Assembly: GCA_028293725.1 (NCBI GenBank)
Contig: JAQGOE010000002.1
Location: forward strand, 1-64,000
Source: Gammaproteobacteria bacterium
GTDB lineage: Bacteria > Pseudomonadota > Gammaproteobacteria > Steroidobacterales > Steroidobacteraceae
Reading direction: 5' to 3'
Length of the DNA stretch: 64,000 bases
Both the position numbers and the translations under genes were made by a program. Below, in pieces: positions 27,678 to 34,378 of the stretch. Numbering within the stretch: the first letter of the stretch is position 1; the number at the start of each line of letters is the position of its first letter. The notes beneath the pieces are model-generated. The model was not told the DNA's origin. It was given only the letters and a program-made list of their open reading frames with translations, and made no database searches.

Positions 27678-28871
27678 GTCCACGGCGCCCGGCCCCGGCG
27701 ACGCTTTCCCAAGGGAGATCGCCGACACCGCGCTGAACACAATGGAAGCGACCACCACGACCAGGGCCGTGGCCGCCAACTCCTGCGCGAATGGCCCTCC
27801 CAGACCGCGATTAACGGCCAGGCCGAGGCAATAGAGGGAGGCGGCTCCTCGGGCGCCGAACCATTCCAGCGGCCGCCGTTGCGCCACCTGGAGCCCCAGG
27901 CCCGCGAGGCCGACCCGCACGGCCAACGGGCGCAGGCCGGCTAGTAACATAAGCGCAAACACCGCCATCCGCAGATGCAAGTCTGCGCCTGCGATCAGAG
28001 CTCCGATCAGCACCATGACGAGCACTGCTGCGAAGCGCTCTATACGGCCGGCGAAACGCAGGACTCGTGCGCTCGGCGTGGGTTTACGCAGAGAGTGACG
28101 GAGGCGCCCGCCGTGCGAGAGAGCCAGGCCCGCGATAAACACCGCGATCAGGCCGTCAGTGCGCAATGCGAGCGCACCGACGTAGGTCAACACGGCTGTT
28201 GCGACCACAATCATGTCTTCCAGGAGGTCGCCTTGGCGATCCGGGTCCAGCAGCGCCAGCCAACGCATCATGAGAGCGCCCACGAGCCAACCCACAACAG
28301 CGCCCCCTGCGACCGACCAGACACTCAGCAACAGGTGTGTACCGAGCGCCCCGGAGCCCGAGTCGTCGAAGCCCAGGAACTCGAGCATGATCAACAGCAA
28401 CGGTGCGGCCAACGCGCTGGTCAGCGCGCCTTCCGCAGCGAGCGTGAAAGGCACGGCGTCCTGGTCGATTTCGGTAGGAACGTGAATATCGGAAGCCAGC
28501 ACCGCATCCGTGGGCGCGATCACGACTCCGAGCAACAGTGCCGCGACCAGGTCCATTCCGAACAACACGTGAGCGGCGGCAGCCGCCAGGCCCACCGTCG
28601 CGAGCAGGGTCAGTGTCGCCAACCGCACCGGTACGCGCCAGAAATGCCACTCGAACGGCACCCGCAGCCGCAACCCCGCGCAGAACAGGGCCACCAGTAG
28701 CACGATCTCGCTGACGGACTCGACGAGACCGCTATCCTCCACCACGTGCGGCTCGAGCAGGTGCAAGCCCGCCGGGCCGGCCAGAACACCAATTCCGAGG
28801 CCGATGAGAATCGGATACGGCGACCAGCGCGTGAGCGGCAGGTCGGTTTTAGTGTTGTCCCGCCTGCGCAC
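27672..28871 (-). CDS. Cation:proton antiporter, CPA1 (NhaP-like) family
   Basis: A 399-residue membrane protein with about 11-12 hydrophobic segments. The core transport motif is APTDAVLASDIHV in one helix, and TLAAEGALTSALAAP and WFGARGAASLYCLGLAVNRG are conserved in CPA1 exchangers. It should exchange Na+ or K+ for H+ at the inner membrane. The start is GTG at 28869-28871, within the 3' end of the upstream PA2169-type gene (23-base overlap), so the two are probably co-translated. There is no C-terminal TrkA domain, unlike the other antiporter at 37.7 kb. Confidence 0.9.
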   Translation of the reverse strand: MRRRDNTKTDLPLTRWSPYPILIGLGIGVLAGPAGLHLLEPHVVEDSGLVESVSEIVLLVALFCAGLRLRVPFEWHFWRVPVRLATLTLLATVGLAAAAAHVLFGMDLVAALLLGVVIAPTDAVLASDIHVPTEIDQDAVPFTLAAEGALTSALAAPLLLIMLEFLGFDDSGSGALGTHLLLSVWSVAGGAVVGWLVGALMMRWLALLDPDRQGDLLEDMIVVATAVLTYVGALALRTDGLIAVFIAGLALSHGGRLRHSLRKPTPSARVLRFAGRIERFAAVLVMVLIGALIAGADLHLRMAVFALMLLAGLRPLAVRVGLAGLGLQVAQRRPLEWFGARGAASLYCLGLAVNRGLGGPFAQELAATALVVVVASIVFSAVSAISLGKASPGPGAVDL

Positions 28872-29343
28872 CGCTGCCCGCCCCGGAATCCGTCCGTAGC
28901 GATGGCTCGCTACGCAGGTCCCGGATCTGATCGTGGTTGGTCATCACATCCTCGAACTGTCGCAAGACGATCGCACGCACGAGACCCGGCAGCGGATCGT
29001 CCAACGCATTCCGGTAGACCTCGAGCGCGCGGCTCCCGCCGCGCTCGCACTCGTCGAGAATAACTCCATCCCCGTCACAAGCAAGAGCTACGCGTAGATC
29101 CGACCAGTGACGATGCGCGGCGGCCGAATCCCCCGGCGGCAACGGCTCCAGGTCGCCACCCAGGAGGCGGACCAGGGATTGCAGTTCCTGCAGGGCCTGT
29201 GCGCAATCCTGCAGGTGCGACATCACCAGCGCCCTCAGTCGCGGCCCACGGACATGCTCCGCACAGACCCGCAGACCCTGCTCGGCGTCGCGACGGGCCG
29301 CAATCAACTCTTTCAGCGCATCTATGGTGAAACGATGACTCAT
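28849..29343 (-). CDS. PA2169 family four-helix-bundle stress protein (DUF2383)
   Basis: A 164-residue protein. FTIDALKELIAARRDAEQGLRVCAEHV matches the start of the PA2169 group, ferritin-like helical bundles of unknown function that respond to stress. The long family motif continues through CERGGSRALEVYRNALDDPLPGLVRAIVLRQFEDVMTNHDQIRDLR. I start it at the ATG 29341-29343; the frame upstream encodes a Leu run from the tandem repeat in the leader. It overlaps the antiporter gene, a likely two-gene stress unit. Confidence 0.8.
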   Translation of the reverse strand: MSHRFTIDALKELIAARRDAEQGLRVCAEHVRGPRLRALVMSHLQDCAQALQELQSLVRLLGGDLEPLPPGDSAAAHRHWSDLRVALACDGDGVILDECERGGSRALEVYRNALDDPLPGLVRAIVLRQFEDVMTNHDQIRDLRSEPSLRTDSGAGSGAQAGQH

Positions 29344-29396
29344 GGCAGTGGCCTTGTTGTTCGATGGGGGCGTAAACCGTGAGGGTGCTCGAATCA

Positions 29397-29419
29397 GGAG
29401 AAGCAGGAGAAGCAGGAGA
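29397..29419. repeat. Short tandem repeat (AGGAGAAGC, about 2.6 copies) in the leader of the PA2169-type gene
   Basis: AGGAGAAGC repeats head to tail in the plus reading, about 55-75 bases upstream of the minus-strand start at 29343. It reads as a CT-rich leader in the mRNA. No function is apparent. Confidence 0.6.
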
Positions 29420-29554
29420 TGTGCCGAAGTAGTGCGAATGTCGGCGCCCTCACACGCCAGGAACACGGGTTAGGTGTCAGTGCCGCCGTATCGTTCCATG
29501 TCCTCCGGTGTCATCCCGGTGGCACGCACATTTTTCAGCGCCGGTATTAATTAC

Positions 29555-29569
29555 AGTGCCATTTGCCGC
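29555..29569 (+). promoter_or_regulatory. 15-base element shared with the rpoN upstream region, possible activator site
   Basis: AGTGCCATTTGCCGC differs at one position from AGTGGCATTTGCCGC at 31818-31832. It is about 190 bases upstream of the predicted start of the sigma-54-driven RNA, a normal distance for an enhancer-binding protein site. Which protein binds it is unknown. Confidence 0.35.
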
Positions 29570-29726
29570 GGAATCCGCGCCCTCCCGACACCCGCGGCCC
29601 GGCGGTCGCGCCTGGCGCCCGCCCGTCGCCGGTGGTGCCGATGTAACACATTGAAAATAATTATGAATCTGCCCGGGGCCACTGCGCGGGCGGCGGCGGT
29701 GCGATTTTTTTGCAACACGGCGTTCC

Positions 29727-29742
29727 TGGCATGTGTGTTGCA
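29727..29742 (+). promoter_or_regulatory. Sigma-54 (-24/-12) promoter
   Basis: TGGCATGTGTGTTGCA matches the sigma-54 consensus TGGCACG-N4-TTGC(A/T) at every position but one. GG at 29728 and GC at 29740 are 12 bases apart, exactly the required spacing. It fires rightwards into a gene-free region that ends in an intrinsic terminator. Confidence 0.7.
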
Positions 29743-29752
29743 TTCTGTGCCG

Positions 29753-29878
29753 ATACGGGGGTCCGAACGGACTGGAGCCAGTTTCGCGCTATGGCCACGG
29801 CATGCCGGGCGGTAGCGCTTACCGAAGACCCCCCGTTTGGCGGGCTGTGGTGCGACCAGCCCGCTATTTTTTTATTTG
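29753..29878 (+). ncRNA. Candidate sigma-54-dependent small RNA, about 120 nt
   Basis: The transcript is inferred from the sigma-54 promoter at 29727-29742 (start about 12 bases past the -12 GC) to the intrinsic terminator at 29840-29873. No frame of coding quality lies between. The predicted RNA has small stems (GTCC-GAAC-GGAC at 29761; CGGTA-GCGCT-TACCG at 29810-29824), a run of six Cs at 29829-29834 just before the terminator, and a CCCG/CGGG pairing that would compete with the terminator's left arm. The overall design (sigma-54 promoter, about 120 nt, terminator) is that of GlmY/GlmZ or CrcZ-type regulatory RNAs, but I see no sequence match to those. Confidence 0.5.
29840..29873 (+). terminator. 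Intrinsic terminator of the candidate small RNA
   Basis: GCGGGCTG (29840-29847) and CAGCCCGC (29857-29864) form an 8-bp perfect stem with a 9-base loop, followed by TA and seven Ts. This is a good rho-independent terminator on the plus strand. Confidence 0.85.
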
Positions 29879-29907
29879 GCTGAAAGTCGCCTGGCGGCGC
29901 TTTCAGC
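29879..29907. other. Stem-loop just after the small RNA terminator
   Basis: GCTGAAAG (29879-29886) pairs with CTTTCAGC (29900-29907); the loop contains the smaller stem CGCC-T-GGCG. There is no T tract. It begins directly after the terminator's T run. It may be part of a read-through product or of the hybrid kinase mRNA 3' end on the other strand. Confidence 0.4.
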
Positions 29908-29935
29908 GAGCGCGGGTAGAGCGGGTTGCCTGAAC

Positions 29936-29967
29936 TCGCCGGCAAAAAGCGTGGTTTTTGCCGGCGA
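29936..29967. other. Perfect 13-bp inverted repeat downstream of the hybrid kinase gene
   Basis: TCGCCGGCAAAAA (29936-29948), the loop GCGTGG and TTTTTGCCGGCGA (29955-29967) form an uninterrupted stem. The A and T runs lie next to the loop rather than outside the GC part, which is the reverse of a usual terminator. It lies about 70 bases past the stop of the minus-strand kinase gene. It could end that transcript, stabilise its 3' end or bind a protein. Confidence 0.5.
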
Positions 29968-30038
29968 ACAGCGGGCCAGTTGTGAGCTAGGGAGGGTTCG
30001 GCGCGCGTCTTCGTTAAGCGGGCTCAAGGATGTAGTCC

Positions 30039-31703
30039 TCACTGCCGCGTTAGGGCGGCGAGGCGGCGGACCATTGGTACGAAGGTGTCGAAATCAACAG
30101 GCTTCGGCACATGCAGGTCGAAGCCTGCGGCGATCGCCGCTGCCACATCCATTTTCGAGGCGTACCCGGTCACCGCGATCGCCAGCATATGGCGGCCAAC
30201 CTGGAGCGTACGCAGCTTCCTCACCAGTGAATAACCGTCCTCATCCGGCATACCAATGTCGGTAACCAGGATGTCGAAGTGCGCACCGGCAGCCTGCAGA
30301 TGTTGGAACGCCGAGCCGGCCGAATCGGTCACGGTGACCTGGGCCCCTTCGAGCCGCAGTGTTTCCGCGACAACCGTGCGCGCATCCATTTCGTCATCGA
30401 CCACCAGGATCGAGAGGCCACCGAGACTCCGCGACGCCATACCCATCTCGACAGCGGCTACGGTGTCGCTGGCTACGGTCCATGAGGGTGCCGTTGGCAG
30501 CCTGACCACGAACGTCGCACCCGCGCCCGTGCCGGCGCTGCTCGCGGAAACCGAGCCGCCGTGTAAGGCCACGATCTCGCGCACGAGCGTGAGGCCGAGA
30601 CCCAGGCCGCCCGAGTGTCGTGTGCTCGAGCTGTCTCCCTGGCGGAAGCGATCGAAGACATGGGGCAACAGTTCCGCCGCGATGCCCTGCCCGGTGTCAC
30701 TGACCGTCAGTTCGGAAAATCCCTCCACATCGCGCAGCGTGACCGCGATCCGACCGCCCGATGAGGTGAACTTCACGGCATTGGAGAGCAGGTTGGCCAC
30801 GACCTGTTGCAAGCGATCCGGGTCACCGCGCAACTGTCCGGCGCCCGGGGCCAACTCCATCACGAGATCGATGCCGCGCGCCGCGGCCCCCGGCCGCGCA
30901 AGGTCGAGCGCAAGCTTCACCACCCGCCCCAACTGGGTGGGTCGGAAGTCGACCTTGAGCTTACCGGTCCCGACCCGCCCCAGGTCGAGCAGATCGTTGA
31001 CCATCTTCAGCTGGGCTTTGGCACTCTGCTCGATGCGGGGCGTGATGGAGGCGACCTCGGGATCGTCGCGACGCTTGAGCGTGAGAATACGATTCCAACC
31101 CAGGATCGCGTTCAGAGGCGAGCGCAACTCGTGCGAGATAACCGACAGAAACTCGTCCTTTGCACGGTTTGCGGACTCCGCCGCCTCGCGCAACTTGCGC
31201 TCCTGCTCGAGAAGAGAAGCCGTGGCGCGCTGCCTTCCAACAGCCGCCCGGCGCGCCGAGCTCACGTTTCGCGAAGTCACCAGCAGCTCGGTGACCGAGC
31301 CGTCGTCACCCTTCTGGGCGCGACCGCGGATGGTCAGCCATTGGCGCGCGCGGCCGCGCATCCGGGTGCGTACAATCAGATCGACTTCGGTATCGGCGAC
31401 CAAGGCCGACTCAACCGCGTCAACGAGTTTCGCGCGATCGCCGCGTTGAATACGCTCCTGCAGCTCCGGCCAGGAAATCTGCGCATCCGGTGGCCAGCCG
31501 AATTCAGTTTTGAACTGCGAATTCGCGCGCAGCTCGTGTGAGCCCCGCGCTATGCGGCAATAGCCGAGGCGGCCGGCCGCCAGCACCGATTCCAGCTCGT
31601 CCATACGCTGCGCCAGGGCGTCGCGCTCGAACTGGGTGCGCAGCAGGGAGCGCTCTAGCTCGCGCATGGGGGAACCGGGATCGTTGTCGTGAATTGTTGT
31701 CAT
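30039..31703 (-). CDS. Hybrid sensor histidine kinase (PAS-HisKA-HATPase-REC)
   Basis: A 554-residue soluble hybrid kinase. An N-terminal coiled coil (about 14-45) leads to a PAS/PAC domain (about 45-150). The HisKA box has FLSVISHELRSPLNAI with His191. N, G1 and G2 boxes are clear (LLSNAVKFTS; DTGQGIA; GGLGLGLTLVREIVALHGG). The C-terminal receiver carries Asp482 in LVTDIGMPDEDGY and the Lys of HVPKPVDF. The start ATG at 31701-31703 is preferred; the frame extends 22 codons further. It diverges from rpoN across a 194-base gap. No output domain or cognate regulator is adjacent, so phosphotransfer to another protein is expected. Confidence 0.93.
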   Translation of the reverse strand: MTTIHDNDPGSPMRELERSLLRTQFERDALAQRMDELESVLAAGRLGYCRIARGSHELRANSQFKTEFGWPPDAQISWPELQERIQRGDRAKLVDAVESALVADTEVDLIVRTRMRGRARQWLTIRGRAQKGDDGSVTELLVTSRNVSSARRAAVGRQRATASLLEQERKLREAAESANRAKDEFLSVISHELRSPLNAILGWNRILTLKRRDDPEVASITPRIEQSAKAQLKMVNDLLDLGRVGTGKLKVDFRPTQLGRVVKLALDLARPGAAARGIDLVMELAPGAGQLRGDPDRLQQVVANLLSNAVKFTSSGGRIAVTLRDVEGFSELTVSDTGQGIAAELLPHVFDRFRQGDSSSTRHSGGLGLGLTLVREIVALHGGSVSASSAGTGAGATFVVRLPTAPSWTVASDTVAAVEMGMASRSLGGLSILVVDDEMDARTVVAETLRLEGAQVTVTDSAGSAFQHLQAAGAHFDILVTDIGMPDEDGYSLVRKLRTLQVGRHMLAIAVTGYASKMDVAAAIAAGFDLHVPKPVDFDTFVPMVRRLAALTRQ

Positions 31704-31789
31704 GTCGTTCGCACGAGACTTCAGCGGCGGCAGCTCGGAAGCGGTGGAGTTCTTTACACACCGTTGCAACTTCTCCCTGCGGTAGGCTC

Positions 31790-31805
31790 GGGGGAGGACT
31801 CCCCC
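31790..31805. promoter_or_regulatory. G/C palindrome in the hybrid kinase/rpoN divergent region
   Basis: GGGGGAG-GA-CTCCCCC is a perfect inverted repeat 40 bases upstream of the rpoN sigma-54 promoter. It may be an operator for either divergent gene. The two-base loop is too tight for a good terminator. Confidence 0.35.
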
Positions 31806-31817
31806 AGGAGGGCGTTA

Positions 31818-31832
31818 AGTGGCATTTGCCGC
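31818..31832 (+). promoter_or_regulatory. 15-base element upstream of the rpoN promoter (second copy)
   Basis: AGTGGCATTTGCCGC contains the inverted repeat GGCA-TT-TGCC. It matches 14 of 15 bases of the element at 29555-29569. It lies about 15 bases before the sigma-54 -24 box, closer than most enhancer sites. Confidence 0.35.
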
Positions 31833-31846
31833 CCGTCCAGCGCTGT

Positions 31847-31862
31847 TGGCATAGCTGTTGCT
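31847..31862 (+). promoter_or_regulatory. Sigma-54 (-24/-12) promoter of rpoN
   Basis: TGGCATAGCTGTTGCT matches the sigma-54 consensus except at two positions next to the -24 box. GG at 31848 and GC at 31860 are 12 bases apart. It lies 36 bases before the rpoN ATG, so the predicted start gives a leader of about 25 bases. It implies that sigma-54 transcribes its own gene. Confidence 0.65.
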
Positions 31863-31897
31863 CGAGGTCAGTTGATTACCAGTTGAGGATTCCTCGA

Positions 31898-33250
31898 ATG
31901 TCCAATGCCGTATTGGGACTGCGTCTAAAACAGCAGCTCACCCTCACTCCCCGGCTGCAACAGTCGGTGAAGCTGCTACAATTATCGGCACTCGAATGTG
32001 TGCAAGAACTGCACCAAGCCATCGCGCAGAATCCGTTCCTGGAGGAAAGCGCCGAAACACCGGAGTCACAGCAGGCCGAGGAAGGCCCCGCTGACGGTAG
32101 CGCTCCTGACCTCGATTTTTCCGGCTCCAGCTCCGGAGGCGGCGATGACACTCCGGACTGGACGGAGTGGACGGCGTCTCCATCGACTCTGCACGATTCC
32201 CTGCGCGAGCAACTCCTGCTGCTCGGCCTCAGCGAGCGCGACTATGTGCTTGCGAACCTGATCATCGACGCCCTCGACGAAGACGGCTTCCTGCGGCAGC
32301 CGCTGGAGGAGTTCGCCGCGCAGGCTCCGGGAGCCGAGCCAGGTGAGCTCGAGACCGCATTGCGCATCGTACAAACACTGGAGCCGCCCGGAATTGCGGC
32401 GCGTGACCTCGGCGAGTGTCTTTCGCTGCAACTCCAGGCACTGGAGCGCAATGTGCCGGGTCGCGAGCTCGCGCTCGATATAGTACAGAACAAGCTGGCG
32501 TTACTTGCCGCGCGGGATAACACCCGTCTGCTGGACGGGTTGAATTGCTCAGAAGATGCCCTGCGCGCCGCCATGGAGCTGATCCGCAGCCTGGATCCCA
32601 GGCCCGGGTCCAAGGTCGGTACGTTCGAGCCCCGGGCGATCGTTCCTGACGTCATTGTCCGTAAGGAAAAGAAACGCTGGATGGTGAGCGTCAACGCCGC
32701 GATCTACCCGCGCATCCGGGTGAACCAACAGTACGCTGACTACTTTCGGCAGGCTCGCGACGGTGAGACGACACTACTTGCGCAGCATCTGCAAGAAGCA
32801 CGCTGGCTCGTGCGCAACCTGGAGCAGCGCTTTCTAACGATCCAGCGCGTGGCGGAAGCGGTCGTCGCGCGTCAGAAGAACTTCTTCGAATACGGCGACC
32901 TTGCGATGCGCCCGCTGACGCTGCGCGAGATCGCGGATGAGCTCAACCTGCACGAGTCCACGGTGTCACGTGCAACGAGCCATAAGTTCATGGCCACTCC
33001 ACGGGGTGTGGTGGCGTTCAAGCGTTTCTTCTCGCGCCAGCTCGCCACCACGAGCGGTGGCTCGTGCTCCGCAACGGCGATCCGCGCGCTCCTGCGAGAA
33101 TTCATTGCGGCCGAGGATCGACGCAACCCGCTCTCCGATGTGCAACTGACCGAGCTGCTGTCCGAGCGAGGCGTAAAGGTGGCCCGACGCACCGTTACCA
33201 AGTACCGCCGCTCGATGCAGCTTCCAGCTGTTGATTTCAGACGCGCGTAG
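31898..33250 (+). CDS. rpoN: RNA polymerase sigma-54 factor
   Basis: A 450-residue sigma-54. Region I is intact (LRLKQQLTLTPRLQQSVKLLQLS, then LEQ-like LHQAIAQNPFLEE), followed by a short acidic region II. The core-binding domain and the helix-turn-helix HESTVSRATSHKFMATPRG follow, and the RpoN box ARRTVTKYRR (429-438) is present. It is shorter than the usual 480-500 residues, and positions in the helix-turn-helix differ from the common VTTNKYM form. The ATG at 31898 is the family start; the 120 codons upstream in frame are non-coding. The usual neighbours lptB, hpf and ptsN are absent. A stem-loop terminator follows. Confidence 0.96.
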   Translation: MSNAVLGLRLKQQLTLTPRLQQSVKLLQLSALECVQELHQAIAQNPFLEESAETPESQQAEEGPADGSAPDLDFSGSSSGGGDDTPDWTEWTASPSTLHDSLREQLLLLGLSERDYVLANLIIDALDEDGFLRQPLEEFAAQAPGAEPGELETALRIVQTLEPPGIAARDLGECLSLQLQALERNVPGRELALDIVQNKLALLAARDNTRLLDGLNCSEDALRAAMELIRSLDPRPGSKVGTFEPRAIVPDVIVRKEKKRWMVSVNAAIYPRIRVNQQYADYFRQARDGETTLLAQHLQEARWLVRNLEQRFLTIQRVAEAVVARQKNFFEYGDLAMRPLTLREIADELNLHESTVSRATSHKFMATPRGVVAFKRFFSRQLATTSGGSCSATAIRALLREFIAAEDRRNPLSDVQLTELLSERGVKVARRTVTKYRRSMQLPAVDFRRA

Positions 33251-33276
33251 CCGGCGCGCCAGACAGAACCCTTTGG

Positions 33277-33299
33277 GGGGAGGCGCTGATAGCCTCCCC
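33277..33299. terminator. Stem-loop between convergent rpoN and BON-protein genes
   Basis: GGGGAGGC, a seven-base loop and GCCTCCCC form a perfect 8-bp stem 26 bases after the rpoN stop. There is no T tract on the plus side. Its position suggests a shared terminator. Confidence 0.55.
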
Positions 33300-33317
33300 T
33301 CTGCCCCGCTATTGCGC

Positions 33318-34292
33318 TTACTGACGCGACCTGGTGCCGTTGGGCATGCTGGTCGTCGAAGACCCGGCGCTCGTGCTTCCTGACAACGCGGCGGTGCTAC
33401 CGGCCCCACCCGTCTGCAGACTCGATTGCGATCCTCCGCTCGATTGCGATTGCGACATCGCTCCTGCCACTCGCACCCGGTTGTCGATGTCCTGCACTCC
33501 CGGGCAGGCGTCCACGAGATCCTCGATCGCGTGCTTCATGTGACGGCTAGGCACAGTGCCCTCGAGCACCACCTTCGCGCCCCGTACCTCCACACTCACT
33601 TCGCTACAGTCGATGTAATGCGACTCCATGAGGCGCTCGGAGATATCCTCCTTCAGACGCTCGTCGGAGCGCTGATAGCCCTTGGGCCCCTGGGGATAGG
33701 GGTTGCGTGCGTAAGGGCGTGCGATGGGGTAGCGCCCATACGCCGGGCGGGCAGCCTGCTCATAGCTCACCGCTGACTCGTCCGAGTACTCCGACTCGAG
33801 CTGACGCTCCTGATCACGAGGGCCGTTGCCATAGGCGTAAGCGCCACCCGTGAAGCCGGGGCCGCCCCAACCCGCTGCTCCGGTCCCGTAATAGTGCGTG
33901 TCCTCGGGCGGCCCAAACGCCTGCCGACCAAACAACTGCTCGCTCGAATGCTCGTGCCCATACTGATCGCGTGGAAAGTGCCCCGCCGAGGTCCCCTCAC
34001 GATAACGCGACCGCCCCGGTTGCTCGCCACGATACTCAAACGGCTCACGCCAGTGAGTCCGTTGGCCGGAGCCGTAGTGGTCCTGCCACGACGGCCGGTC
34101 GTTCCAGTACGCACGCCCATAGCGCTCCTCGCCACCTCCATAGCCGCGCTGCTCATTGCGCGGATCATAACTCTGTCCACCCTGCCCATGACCGTAGTCC
34201 GGTTGCCGCGGCGGCGTCCGCCAGTTGCCACCGTTGGACTCACGCCCCCGCTCGCTCTGTTCGTTAGCTCGAACGTCTTCCCGCTGATTCAT
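33318..34292 (-). CDS. BON-domain protein with long low-complexity N-terminal half
   Basis: A 324-residue protein. Residues about 1-205 are rich in Gly, Tyr, Arg, Gln and Ser with no fold I recognise (RGYGGGEERYGR, YGTGAAGWGGPGFTGG). About 215-285 is one BON domain: RSDERLKEDISERLMES, then VEVRGAKVVLEGTVPSR and the end of the domain in DIDNRVRV. The tail is Ser/Gly/Thr-rich. BON domains bind membranes or envelope surfaces in stress proteins such as OsmY. No signal peptide is visible, so it is probably cytoplasmic; this fits the SWFBON-like soluble proteins. The start is the ATG at 34290-34292. Confidence 0.85.
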   Translation of the reverse strand: MNQREDVRANEQSERGRESNGGNWRTPPRQPDYGHGQGGQSYDPRNEQRGYGGGEERYGRAYWNDRPSWQDHYGSGQRTHWREPFEYRGEQPGRSRYREGTSAGHFPRDQYGHEHSSEQLFGRQAFGPPEDTHYYGTGAAGWGGPGFTGGAYAYGNGPRDQERQLESEYSDESAVSYEQAARPAYGRYPIARPYARNPYPQGPKGYQRSDERLKEDISERLMESHYIDCSEVSVEVRGAKVVLEGTVPSRHMKHAIEDLVDACPGVQDIDNRVRVAGAMSQSQSSGGSQSSLQTGGAGSTAALSGSTSAGSSTTSMPNGTRSRQ

Positions 34293-34321
34293 AAACGCAC
34301 CTCGTTGCGACTCGAAAAGCA

Positions 34322-34347
34322 AAAGGGCGGCCACCTGGCCGCCCTTC
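34322..34347 (-). terminator. Intrinsic terminator of the DUF4398-OmpA operon (minus strand)
   Basis: Read on the minus strand, AAGGGCGGCC, the loop AGGT and GGCCGCCCTT form a perfect stem followed by TTGCTTTT. It lies about 30 bases past the OmpA-family stop and before the BON gene start. Confidence 0.8.
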
Positions 34348-34378
34348 ATTGCCCGCAATGTCCGTTCCGGATCTCAAC

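Larger units (their letters stand above)
29344..29726. other. Intergenic region without a convincing gene
   Basis: Between the PA2169-type gene and the sigma-54 promoter I see no supported coding frame. It contains the tandem repeat at 29397-29419, a partial sigma-54 -24 element (TGGCACG at 29520) lacking a proper -12 GC, the 15-base element at 29555-29569, and an AT-rich patch (AAAATAATTATG) near 29650. These would be leader, promoter and enhancer sequence for the flanking units. Confidence 0.5.

Noticed and set aside
29520..29535. Second sigma-54 promoter (TGGCACG followed by CACATTTT)
   Set aside because: The -24 half is perfect but the -12 GC is missing, and sigma-54 requires it.
29474..29815. 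Short frames on both strands across the small RNA region
   Set aside because: Composition is non-coding, there is no ribosome binding site, and they cross the sigma-54 promoter.
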